From: Cladobotryum mycophilum
Taxonomy: Eukaryota > Ascomycota > Sordariomycetes > Hypocreales > Hypocreaceae
Assembly (NCBI GenBank): GCA_036429605.1
Contig: JAVFKD010000015.1
Location: 3,123,421 to 3,187,420 of the forward strand
Length of the DNA: 64,000 bases
Reading direction: 5' to 3'
Shown here: positions 43,979-54,763 of the stretch, piece after piece
Position numbering within the stretch: the stretch's first letter is position 1
How the letters are laid out: every line of letters starts with the position of its first letter
Program-made: the position numbers and the translations under genes
The notes under the pieces: generated by a model
Told to the model about the DNA's origin: nothing
Databases searched by the model: none
What the model saw: only the letters and a program-made list of their open reading frames with translations

Positions 43979-45988
43979 TTACAAGAGATAGCTGTAATAC
44001 CCTGCGCCATACTCTCCCATCGCATGATTGAACGAAACATACCCGTGATCCCATTCGTCGCCTAAGCTTTCGTCACAATCGGTTGGGTAAATCTCACGTC
44101 GCAACTTTTTGAATAACGCTGCAATGCTTACTGACTCGAAAAGCCCATGTTTCTCAGGCTCATGCACTGCCATGTCAAAGACACACCAGTGTAGCTGGTT
44201 CAAATGGAACAATGCACCTTGATGCTGCTTACCGGCGACCAGTCTTTCGACAAGATCTTGTGGGATCGTCTTAGGTGGACTAGAATGTCCCTTGTTACTC
44301 TCTTTCCATGCATCCATGTATGCTGGTGAAAGATGTGCATAATGTCTGCTGAGCGACTTCAATACGGATGGCATCCAGCACCACCTCTCGAGTAATTGAC
44401 TTGGGGCTTCGCCAAAATCTATTGAGGTGCCGTCCGGGCCATGAAATCTGGCGTATTTCGTTTTCGAAACAAGATCATGGATCCCGTGACCCAATTCATG
44501 TACTAGCAGCACCAATTCTGGCTGTCTGAGCAGTGTCGGCTTTGTCGCTGTTGGTCTCTGCAGCGAAGACGTGAGAGCGACGACGGGATGGTGACGAGAG
44601 CCATCAGCCAAGGTAAATCCCTGATAAACGTCAACTAGATGCATAAAGATGACTCTTGAGGCTATACACACCGGCTCAATATTGAATGCACATGGTGTTT
44701 GAAGCTTACCATCTCGTTCGATCAGGTCCAAGTACAAATATCCGATAAAGGCACCACCAAGCTTTTCACTGTCCCAAACTGCAAACGCTGTTACTTCATC
44801 GCACCAACATGCTTCCATGCTGTGTCCGGAGGGAAATGCTTTTTTCATGTCCTCGTCTGTTAATGGCAAGAACACAAGACCGAATAGTTCACTGAATATG
44901 CCCAAAACACCCGATAGTGTTGTTTCAAGCGGAAAGTATTCAGAAGGCCTCCCTTTGACTAGCCGGCGTTGGTTCACATCACGACGTTGCTTGTAGTAGT
45001 AATCGTCCCACGGAAAGAATTTTCCCTCAGCTGACTGCCCAAGGGATTCGAGATGAGCCTTCTTCGCGTCTCCAAGGTCGCTTATTTCTTGACGTCCAGA
45101 GGGACCAAGTAATGAGAGCAATTCGTTTAGATAGGAGTGAACAATACCGGGCGACTTGGCCATTCGATCTTCGAGGATGAACGTGGCGTGATTCGGGTAT
45201 CCAAGCAGATGGGAAGCCTCGTCCCGAAGCGTGACGGCTTCTTGGAATAGACCAACATTCTCATCGCATCGATTCGCATTAGCAACGTAGATGCGCTTCC
45301 TTACTCTAGGATCATCCACACTGCTGAGCACCCTACCAACCACGTTCTCTTGAAATGTCACCTTCACGTTACCTTCATTTTCTGCAGTGCCAATAGGGAG
45401 GCGGTGAAGAAAGCTTTGGTCGAGCCCAGCAAGCTCACGGTGAGACAGCCATATCCCATCCTGTAATTGGCCTATATTTTCGCCGAATCGTGTTTTGATA
45501 TAGCTTAAGCGGTGCTGGATATCTCCAAATCTATCCCTCCTAGGACCTTTGGGTAGTGACAAGCCGGAGCGCACGTGGTCTCGAATCATCCGTTCTAGAA
45601 GATAAGCGCACTCCGGTTCTAGAACCTCTCGCTTTTCTTGGACAGCGAGGAGAAGTTTGTAGATTCCTTCATTCATAGTCGTTCGTATTGAGAATGCATC
45701 AAACAGTGACTGGGCGCAAATTGACGCCTCTCGCACCTCTGGGTTGGGAGACACGGACCGATGGAACACAAGACGCCTCTTCTCAAGCAACAGGGTATTT
45801 TCAGCCTGAGCAAGCGGTAGAACCACGCTCTCAAAGTTGGCCGTTTTTGTTGTTATATTTGCTACAAGCTGGGCATGCAGCCTTTCCGACTCGGCAACCG
45901 TGCTTTCTGCAGCTGCAATAATATCCTCTGGATTAGTCCTGAACGTCGGAGGTGCCTGGAGAGGCACTGGTTGCGAGTGGGGTCCCAT
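43979..45988 (-). CDS. M3 family oligopeptidase (thimet oligopeptidase-like)
   Basis: Exons 44672-45988 and 43979-44620 give 652 residues. The zinc motif HELGH lies near residue 480, with the downstream Glu in the family region DFGEAPSQLLERW. Upstream, FGENIGQLQDG and ILEDRMAKSP match M3 proteins. A 51-bp segment (44621-44671) reads through without a stop but has a GTGTGT donor, a TTGAC branch and a CAG acceptor. Removing it joins FNIEP to GFTLADGSRHHP, as expected for the family. It is likely a cytosolic endopeptidase that trims short peptides. No mitochondrial presequence is evident. Confidence 0.88.
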   Translation of the reverse strand: MGPHSQPVPLQAPPTFRTNPEDIIAAAESTVAESERLHAQLVANITTKTANFESVVLPLAQAENTLLLEKRRLVFHRSVSPNPEVREASICAQSLFDAFSIRTTMNEGIYKLLLAVQEKREVLEPECAYLLERMIRDHVRSGLSLPKGPRRDRFGDIQHRLSYIKTRFGENIGQLQDGIWLSHRELAGLDQSFLHRLPIGTAENEGNVKVTFQENVVGRVLSSVDDPRVRKRIYVANANRCDENVGLFQEAVTLRDEASHLLGYPNHATFILEDRMAKSPGIVHSYLNELLSLLGPSGRQEISDLGDAKKAHLESLGQSAEGKFFPWDDYYYKQRRDVNQRRLVKGRPSEYFPLETTLSGVLGIFSELFGLVFLPLTDEDMKKAFPSGHSMEACWCDEVTAFAVWDSEKLGGAFIGYLYLDLIERDGKLQTPCAFNIEPVCIASRVIFMHLVDVYQGFTLADGSRHHPVVALTSSLQRPTATKPTLLRQPELVLLVHELGHGIHDLVSKTKYARFHGPDGTSIDFGEAPSQLLERWCWMPSVLKSLSRHYAHLSPAYMDAWKESNKGHSSPPKTIPQDLVERLVAGKQHQGALFHLNQLHWCVFDMAVHEPEKHGLFESVSIAALFKKLRREIYPTDCDESLGDEWDHGYVSFNHAMGEYGAGYYSYLL

Positions 45989-48054
45989 AGCGAACTAATA
46001 AGGCGGCAGAGTAGTAGACGGTTTCACGGCTGGCAGAGTTAAGCACGGTTTGAAGCCTTCTAAACGTGTATGGAATGTCCGGATTGACCCTTTCAAAGCA
46101 CGCAGTTGCGAGTTCGGTTGCACTAAAGAAGCGGGTAGTAAATAACGTTTCACTCACTCACTGGAGGGAGTATCTGCTGCTGGTTAAATACAGAGCGCCG
46201 ATTTTCCCAGGAAGTTTGTTGGTCCCAACACTCCCCAGAATTCAATTATCCACGTGCATTTTTTACTTTGTTGGATCTTCCACATTACGTGTGCTGCATT
46301 TATTGGTCCATTGGATGAACCTCGACCGGCCAAAGTACGGAAATGAAGCATCTAGATACACCATCAGCAATGATCTTCCAACAACGCCGCTCATGAGACT
46401 ACGACCTCTGCTAAACAGCTACGGGGCCTATTTGTTTTAGTTCTGATCATCCAAGGGTAGAGTCGTTAGTGGAGCAATTCATAGGGTTTCTCGCATGATC
46501 TGGGTTATAGAGGCGCAGGTTGTGCCGCGCTATAACCCATGCCAATGAGAACAATTCTTTGTCTTTGAGATCAACTTTGTCGTTCCATCAAGCAGAATAG
46601 AAGACCCTCGAAAGTCATCCTGGCCCTCGGTTTCAGTGAGCCAACCACGAGGCTCGGCAAGTCCATCAACTGCGCCGATTAGCAGTTTATATTGAAGTGC
46701 TTCAGTTCCAACATGTACTGTATCTGTCTTCTCTGCATCGCATAACCTCTGTCGTGCTGCTGCTGAAGAGGCCGCCAACTCTCGAGACTCATAACCAACG
46801 GTAGCCTCCTACTTTCTTCGGCATTATCTTAGCGACGGAGGATCAGGCCAGAATTCAGTCGAATATTGTCGATGGGTTAGTATGTCCCCAGGCCTGATTG
46901 ATGATATCGCAAGATTGTTCTCCGCTGGAGGTGAATGACGATCGGTTGAAGTTCTGGCAGAAGGGAGACGAGCAGAATATCGCGGAGCTGGATGCATCAG
47001 CTTCTAGTCATCAATACGGCTTTGGGGCCATGATGACGATGACGAGATAGAAGATGCTCTCTGAAGAGTTGCATATCTTCGAGCTCATAGTGATTACCAT
47101 CTTGCGAATATACTGTCTTCAAAATTCTCATGAGACCTTTTAGTCACATTTATAGCATATCAAAGACTCAGAAGTATGTCTCATCAAGATCATTCTGTCG
47201 TGTTATCGCAACCAGTGGTGTCAGAGCGTCATCCAAGGTTGCCTTCTCAGGAGACTCGCGACAATGCTGCCCCTCCCCCGCACATCAAGCCATGAAAGAG
47301 ATCATCTCGGGTCCGGGAACCCCACGGGAAGTGCTGAAAGCCGATAGACCGTCGCCTTTCAAATAATACGAAGCGACGAAGGATTAATGCCGATATATAT
47401 AGTTTTAATCTAGAATTCCATCTCATTAATGCATCTTGCTGCGCTATCTTATCTTACCGCGCCGTGGTTGAGACCCCGCCCCCTGCGAGTTGCCCAAATA
47501 AGCAAGCTCCGATGAATCGAATCCTGAGCCAGCATTCAGATTTATCATCTGCCGACCGTTCGGCGATGCCGACATAACTCCAGATGCTCATCACTAACAT
47601 CGGTAGTTCCTGTCTAGGGCATACAGGAGTGGGATTTATCCATCAGCCACGTTTCCACTACCCCAGATGTTGCAGACTTGACACACATTCCACGCAGACG
47701 CATCCAATGCCTAGCTCCCGTCTCGGGTGGCGGGCACCGGAAGCTAGATTTAGGCGTAGGACAAAGACGTTTGATAAGCCACCATCTCTCTACATTCAAA
47801 AATGGCAACTCGCACGCTTTTTTCATGTACATTTAGAGGCTATGTTTGGAGGTTGGTTATGCCCGGTGTCGACATGTCCCTCCGAGTCGCTGGAAGTTTT
47901 CTTGGCAAAGCGGCATCTGAGACACGGTGGTATATATAACAAGTGAAGAGTCCCTCGTTCCTTATCTCAATATCAAGCTCTCCAACCAGAATTGCCTACA
48001 TCATACCAGCAAGAAAAGCCGATACATCGTTACACAGCGACTAAAAGGGCTACC
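45989..48054. other. Intergenic, about 2.1 kb
   Basis: Promoter side of the M3 peptidase and the upstream region of the permease, with a TATATATA box at 47931-47938. An 82-codon minus-strand frame at 46530-46778 has no recognisable domain. Confidence 0.5.
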
Positions 48055-49883
48055 ATGGACGGAATCTCAGGTATGTCAAATGTTAAACTCTCATCATGCT
48101 GTAACGCTTCACTGACTTGACTTTACAGTCAACGCGCAAAGACGCGACGACTCTGAAGCATCGCTTACTCCGCAAGAAGTCGAAAAGGGAACCCGCATGG
48201 CCGAAAATGTAGAATTGAAAAAGGACATTGGGCCCTGGGAGATGACTTCCATCGCTTTCAACATCTGCAGCAGCTGGGCAGGTTTGGCGGGGAGCCTGAA
48301 CGTCGCCCTCGTTCAAGGAGGACCCTCCGCAATATTATACGGCATCATCGTCAGCTCAACTCTCTACGGGGCCATCGCATTCAGCATGTCGGAGCTCTCA
48401 AGCGTATATCCCACTGCGGGCGGGCAGTACCACTTTGTCTCCATTCTCGCGCCCAAGAATCTGAGCAGGGGTCTTTCGTACGTTTGCGGCATGCTCACCA
48501 ATTTCTCTTGGATCTCACTTGGGGCATCTGGAATCATGATCTTCAGCCAAGAAGTCATGACCTTGGCTTCCTTCTACCATCCAGACTTTGTGGCACAGCC
48601 TTGGCACATGTTTGTCTGCTTCCAGATTTTTACGCTTCTTATTCTATTATACAATCTTTTGGCCGTCAAACGAGTCACAGGAACCTATTTGTTTGGATGT
48701 ACGTTCTGATCAATCCATTCCAGCACCGTCCCGCTGCCCTGCAAATACTAACACCATGCCATAGTTATTCTTAGCCTCTCCATCTTCCTAGGGTCATTTA
48801 TCGCTATTCTCATCCGCTCTTCGCCGAAAGCCTCTTCGACATTCGTTTGGGGCACATTCATCAACAAAACGGGCTGGTCTGATGGTGTTTGCTTCCTCAG
48901 TAGTCTCCTCACCATCGGCTACATTTACTCTGGTCTCGATGCCACGATGCATCTTGCAGAGGAAGCCCCCAACCCTCGAGTTTCGGTCCCGCGGGCGAGT
49001 ATCAGTGCCATTGGCGTTGGATTTGTTACCGCATTCGCCTATGCGGTCGCTATACTGTACACGATTTCGGATCTAAATGCTATTCTTTCCACCACAGGGT
49101 TCGTCGTGCCACCTCACTGACCCCATGCGAAAAATCATGCCAACTAAGAATACAGATTTCTACCATTTCAAATTTTCAGAGTAGGCCTCCGGTCAGACGC
49201 GGGCGCCATCGCCATCATCGTGGCAAGCCTGGTGGCGAGCTTTATCGGATCGACTGCTGTGCTACAGACTTCGTCACGAATTACATGGGTCTTCGCCAAG
49301 GACAATGCCTTGGTCTTCTCAAAGCATCTCCAAAAAGTGCATCCCGTGCTCGATGTCCCAATCTACTCGCTCATCTTCAACGCCGTAGCTTATGGCATTT
49401 GCGGATGCATCTATCTAGGATCATCGACAGGTAAGCTGCCCTCACCCACGCTGATTTGACCATATTAACACAAGCGTGCAGCTTTCAATGCCATTCTAAG
49501 CTCCAGCGTCGTTTTGCAGCAGCTGTCGTATTTGATGCCCACAGCTTTGCTTGTGTATCGTCGCAGATCCGAGGAATTTCTTCCAAAAGATCGTGTCTTT
49601 CGTCTTCCAGATTGGTTCGGATGGACAGTGAACCTCTGGCTAGTCGCGTTATCGACCATCTTGCTGGTCTTCTTTTTCTTCCACCTTTTCTGCCAGTAAC
49701 AGTCGAAAATATGAGTGAGCAAACTCCTCCCGAGATTTATGACAAGCTCGCAAGCAGAGAAACTAACCCTCTATAGATTATAGCTGTGTGATTGTCTTTA
49801 TCGTGTTCGTCTTTGGACTTATTAATTGGTTCCTTCATGCTCGGGAGCATTACCAGGGCCCTCGAATTGTGTTTCATGAATGA
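48055..49883 (+). CDS. APC amino acid/GABA permease with a one-base frameshift
   Basis: Six exons: 48055-48070, 48129-48698, 48765-49098, 49156-49430, 49482-49714 and 49777-49883. All introns have GT-AG ends and consistent phases. The protein would be about 511 residues with some 12 helices. Family features include AFNICSSWAGLAGSL near the N-terminus, YPTAGGQYHF, the segment HLAEEAPNPRVSVPRA, and LPVTVENMNYS before the last helix. In exon 5 the frame breaks at a run of five T (49673-49677): coding reads VFFFF and resumes one frame over at PPFLPVTVENM. One missing base explains it. A TATATATA box lies 117 bases upstream. It probably imports amino acids, GABA or choline. Confidence 0.8.
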
Positions 49884-50742
49884 GGAGTATGGTCAAGATA
49901 TACCATCGAGCCAATAAGTCAACTGTATGAATGATGAATAGATGGATTGTGCTTTTATAGATTAGGTTTTACCAATGAGAATTATACACTGAGGTTAACT
50001 TCTGGTATCACAAGTGTCCACGTGTACCCCGTGATCATAATCCAATGCCACATTATCAGAGTCCACATTCAATGCAAGGTCGTCACAAAGTCACAGAATC
50101 CTAGAGAAATACTCTGTACTCTATAGTAGGGATCCAAAGCAAGGGTGATAATTCGGGGCAGTGTGGGTGATCCAGGGTAACCCAAGTCATCCAGGGCAAA
50201 TCAAGGAATCTGGAGTAGTCGAGGGAATTTGGACCAAAGACAACAAAATGTCTCGACATCCACTACGAATCTCACATTATGCTATTTAGCCATGTGAGCA
50301 TTTAAGCATATGTGAGTTTAAAAGTCACTCATCTATTAAATAGATTGTCTCAAGATAGGGGTATGACTCAAGGCAAAGGCAAGTCTGACATCCATGTTTT
50401 CTGACTCACTTGCCGACTAAACAGCCATAAAATAGAGTGGGGAACAATAAATTGAATCCAAATGTAACAGATTATCAGATTATCAATTTTAGAAGTGGTT
50501 GTTTTTACGCTGGTCTGGATACAGTGACGTGACTACTAAGACAATCAGGAGATTATTACCATCTCACGAGACTGCAGACTAGACCCAGTGCACCCTTCAA
50601 ACCTTCCATCACTGTGAGTCATGGCTCAGATAACAACTTCAATGCAAAGTACGGGAAGTGGCTTATATATTCAACAGCGCATGGCACACTACACTCAACT
50701 CAGCCATCAAACACTTGCATCTCACTCGATTCAGCAGCAATC
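49884..50742. other. Intergenic, about 0.9 kb
   Basis: The end contains a TATATAT box at about 50664-50670, 73 bases before the next ATG. A small direct repeat (GATCCAGGGTAACCC and CATCCAGGGCAAATC) occurs near 50170-50205. No gene supported. Confidence 0.5.
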
Positions 50743-51690
50743 ATGGAGTTCACAATTATCGATTTCGAAGATGTGCAACGAGATCTCGATACGGGCGTGA
50801 CTACCAACTTCAACACCAACTTCCACAGCGCCGAAGATGCTCCAGGTTACCCGATTCCCTCCCACGCTCCTTATGCGTTCGACAAATGGCTACCCCTGAT
50901 ACTTCGCTCGCGCAATCTTCCTTCTTCTGACCTCCAGGTCATCACTCTTTCTCGGGCGCAGACCCGTGTCGTTCTCAGCGCCGCCGCGGCATCTATTCAC
51001 ACCCGCGTAATCAATCGAGCCTACGAGGAAGATCTTCAGGAGGAGGTCTACCCAGCTTTTGATAAGCTCGTCTTCCCGCCCGAAGGTCTCTTTATGCGTT
51101 TCGCCGCCTGTTCCGCAAAGGATGGCGTTCAAAAGACACCGGGCAAAGTGTCGGTCCACTCGGTCGATGAGATCATCCTCCAAATGACCACTTCTGCGAG
51201 AGCTTGGAGCGCACTGGGAAATATCATGAACCATGAAGACGAGAAGGCGCCCATATATTTCCTGCCATTCGACGCCAAGATCAAGGTGGACCGAGAGTAT
51301 CGCATCTTTTGCGCACCGGAATCCCTCAGGATCACCGCTGTCAGTCAGTACAGGTGGCACAAGCCTTGGATGTTTTCTGGTGGGAGTGAGCAACAGATGA
51401 AACAACAGGCAGAGAAGATCTTGGACGGCATCAAAACCGTCCATGGTTCAATTATTAGCGAATTGCAAGAACCTGGTAATAACGAGCTTGACGACCTTCT
51501 CCGAAAGCAGGGCTTCACCTTTGATGTCATCTTCTTTGAGGATACCGGGGTTTCTGCATTAATCGAGCTCAACACCTTTGGAGTGACAAGCGCATGTGGC
51601 TCCTGTCTGTTCCAGTGGCTGAACGATGTGGAGGTGCTGTACGGAAAGGCCTCTGACGATGTTGAGTTTCGGGTTGTCGCAGCAAGTTAA
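50743..51690 (+). CDS. ATP-grasp-like protein, possibly D123/Cdc123 family
   Basis: Single-exon gene of 315 residues starting at MEFTIIDF. The parts resemble D123-type ATP-grasp proteins: GLFMRFAACSAKDG, FDAKIKVDREYRIFC, AVSQYRWHKP and, near the end, FDVIFFEDTGVSALIELNTFG. The last would hold the metal-binding acidic and Asn residues. Cdc123 helps assemble eIF2 in eukaryotes. This protein differs from housekeeping Cdc123 and sits in an accessory cluster, so another carboxylate-amine ligase role is possible. The upstream in-frame extension from 50614 is unlikely to be coding because a TATA box lies within it. Confidence 0.55.
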   Translation: MEFTIIDFEDVQRDLDTGVTTNFNTNFHSAEDAPGYPIPSHAPYAFDKWLPLILRSRNLPSSDLQVITLSRAQTRVVLSAAAASIHTRVINRAYEEDLQEEVYPAFDKLVFPPEGLFMRFAACSAKDGVQKTPGKVSVHSVDEIILQMTTSARAWSALGNIMNHEDEKAPIYFLPFDAKIKVDREYRIFCAPESLRITAVSQYRWHKPWMFSGGSEQQMKQQAEKILDGIKTVHGSIISELQEPGNNELDDLLRKQGFTFDVIFFEDTGVSALIELNTFGVTSACGSCLFQWLNDVEVLYGKASDDVEFRVVAAS

Positions 51691-52053
51691 CACTAGCTCC
51701 CCCACGACGTGGTCAATGAGAGGGGGTAACAGAGGGCATCCATCCACTGGTTGTGTTTCTTCAGTAGCAATCCGTACCAGAAATAGTTGAATGTATTCCA
51801 TGGATCTTGTCTCGTGGATTGATTCTTTTGTTCCTTGTCCAGTACCGAATCAGTGCCATCATCGTTTAGTGGGTGATGGAGTAGACTCATCATCAATCAA
51901 TGCAGGAATGATAATTAAAGAGAGAAAGAGCCAGTAGAAAGAAACTTGAGGAAACAAGAATAATAATATGCACCAATGCTTAGTGTTCCAGTGTTTATTT
52001 TCAACCTCTTGGCATCAGACTGAACGCAACAGCGAAATATTCTTATCATGCTT
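51691..52053. other. Gap between convergent genes
   Basis: About 360 bp of 3' flanks. Nothing else seen. Confidence 0.5.
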
Positions 52054-54095
52054 TTAGCATCGTGATTCACCGGCTTCAATCCCATTCGTCTTCGCCCCAA
52101 TGTCCAAAGAAGCAATAACCTCATTTGCAGCTCTCTGTCCCGCAAGTAGAGCACCCTCCAAGTACCCCTTCCACTCATACGAGGTCTCACCTCCACCAAA
52201 GTGGATGTCCCCAAATGAATCCCTCAATGCCTTGCCGTACTTCTTGAGCATGCCAGGACCAAGAGCACACGTCGGTGCTCCGCCAATGTACTCTTCCTTT
52301 GTCCATTCCATGTAGTTGTATTCCTGAACATCTCTAGCCTTTTGTGCTAGTGAGGAGTGCTCGCCTACGAGCGTAACTAGGTGCTCGATTATGGCTTCTT
52401 CCCGCTCCAATTCGTTTAGGGCATGCCACATGGTGGCGGGATTGCCGGCGACGAAAAGAGCAAGACTGTACTGCTTCGTCGACAAGTCGCTGATGTCCCA
52501 GCTGAAGCAAATGGGGCCAATGACAGACTCAAATTTGCCTACGAGTCCAACCTCCCTCCACCAAGGAGATGAATAAGTCAAAACAGCCTTGGCATAGACA
52601 CCCGGCAAAGTGCGCGTAACGAGTGCTCGCTTGGCGGGGGGCAGTGGTGGGGTGAACTGGATGTTTGAGTACGTGTTTGTCGGATTGGCCATGATGACCT
52701 TCTTTGCCTTGTAAGAACTGCCCGAGCTGGTTGTCACAACGATTTCCTTCTCGCCAAGCTGTGTGATGCGATCAACGGGACTGTGAAGCATCACACTTCC
52801 AGACGGCAATGTGGCAGCAAGTGCATCGGCCACAGCAGAAGTACCTTTTGCATCGTTAGAATTCATGCGTCTTATTGCAATCTCTTGAAGTGCTTACCTT
52901 TCTTGATCTTTAGAGACTGTGCGCCGAGCTCCCCCTCGCTGACGATGCTCAAATAACCGCACCCAGATTTGAGGTAATCCAAGAAGTAGTGCGCTCCAAC
53001 GTCTTCTGGCTCTCGTCCAAGGACTGCACTGCTGAGGAGGTGAAGGCTTGCCTGGACTGCAGGGTTATCACCAAGGCCCCTTTGAGCGACCCACTCCGTC
53101 AAGGAAACATCGTCTTCTTCGGCGAAGCTTTCAAAATCGTGAATATCGCATTCCTCAGCAGCGACAACTAGAAGCTGCATAAGTTTGAGAACGGCAGCAG
53201 TGTTTTCCTACATCGATGTTTTAGTTATTTCTTAGTCAAGGGAGGGGTTGATAGATCATACGTTATGCACCTGATCACTGCCGCACCTGTACACCCTTCC
53301 ATCGTAACCTTGGTAGATTTGATCGCCGTCTGTGTATTGCTCTACAGTCTCTAGATGGAATTTCTCTGTCAGCGCATAAATGGTTGGCTGTGTTGTCTTA
53401 TTGATCCATGTTGCACCGAGCTCGACAACGGCATCTGGGTTGGTCTTGAGTCGCTCTGTTCGGCTTCGGCCTCCTATGCGATGCTTTGCCTCCAGAACCG
53501 CTACAGAGATTCCAGACTGGTTTAGCTCGTGCGCAGCCATGAGGCCAGAGAAGCCTCCACCGACGACTACAACATCGACCTCAATACTGGGTGTGAGATG
53601 ACGTGTCGTGATTGGATCAGGCTGCTTGTGGATCATGTCTGTGGCAATACCCCATGGCCGGGAAGTGCCACCAATGTTAGCGACGGCTTCAATCTCGAAC
53701 CTGGCTTCGGGGAAAGCCAATTTAGGAACGGGGACCAAAGTTGTAAGCGGTCTATTCGCAGCACCATGCTTCTCGGTGAGCAGTGCTATAACGGGACCTA
53801 CAAGGTCGGTGCCTAGTGCAAGATCCCAGTCAACGACATAAAAGCGCAGATGAATTATGTCGTGAGGAGATGCGCCCGCAGCTTTGAGGACCTGTTCAAG
53901 ATTGACCACAGCCTGCTTAACTTGGTCGCCCAGACTTGTCGGCCAGGAACCGTCGGAGCGTTGGCCAACTTGTCCGGATGTAAGAACCGTACGGCCTGAG
54001 CCTACGATTGACACCCCATGAGAGTACCATTGGGGATCTGTTAAAGCGGGAGAGTCCACAAAGTTGAGACTTGGTCGAACATCTCGCGGTGCCAT
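52054..54095 (-). CDS. RidA domain fused to a flavin amine oxidase
   Basis: Exons 53262-54095, 52898-53207 and 52054-52844 give 644 residues. Residues 1-140 or so are a RidA/YjgF-like domain (SGQVGQRSDGSW, QVKQAVVNLEQVLKAAGAS, RPLTTLVPVPKLAFPEARFEIEA). A flavin monoamine oxidase follows, starting at the dinucleotide motif VVVGGGFSGLMAA, with GGRSRTE and a C-terminal FAD segment (GGGETSYEWKGYLEGALLAG). RidA enzymes hydrolyse reactive imines, the direct product of amine oxidation, so the fusion makes chemical sense. A minus-strand TATATAAA at 54225-54232 lies 130 bp upstream. Its neighbour across the promoter is a Zn2Cys6 regulator. Confidence 0.85.
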
Positions 54096-54763
54096 TTTAG
54101 AATTGGACAATGATAGAATCACAACGGAGGTCGTTGACAATGAAACGTGTTTATGAATATGAACTGAGGGGTTCCCCGGTGTGCTTTTGATGCTAGATTT
54201 ATCTTCAACATGGCTTTCGCTTTGTTTATATACGTAATTGTGACTTCAGTTAAAATACTTCTACCATATGTTCACTTTAGGAGGTTTGTCTGCCTAGTTT
54301 CGACATGAACTACTTACACATAATTACAACTGCCATGAAAGCGAGAATCCGGGGTATGTCAGAGTCTAAGGTTATCTAGCCGCGATTTCTTATCTTGTCG
54401 CCATCGAATCATCTCATGCTCCATACAATGCCGCAGATCGCCCCGGATTGGGCAAACTATCAGCGGCCTCGCTAAGACGAAGTGACAGTGTCATCGTGTG
54501 TCATTCGTACTTGGGCTTGCCCGCGGCCCCCGCCCCACTTCCCGTGCATGAGTCCATAAGCCCCCGGTTTTCTCACCCTGTCCTCGTCTGGGGGCCACCA
54601 AGACGGGACTCTACTTCTTCAACTCCCAATCGTGACCATCACCAACGTTAGTCTCCATCGATATCTATCGCCCTGAATCCTTCCATACCCCATACTTCAC
54701 TGTGGAGCAAGACTGTTGCATCTCCATACCCGTTCTAGATTCAGTTTCCTTACCCTTTCCCAC
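54096..54763. promoter_or_regulatory. Divergent promoter of the amine oxidase and the Zn2Cys6 factor
   Basis: A 0.67-kb region. A TATATAAA box on the minus strand (54225-54232) serves the amine oxidase. Several CGG and CCG triplets occur (for example CCCCGG near 54170, CCGGGG near 54350, CCCCGG near 54440), the type of half-site bound by Zn2Cys6 proteins, but no clear inverted pair was fixed. Confidence 0.4.

Noticed and set aside
46530..46778. 82-codon minus-strand frame
   Set aside because: No recognisable domain and no supporting splice or promoter signal.
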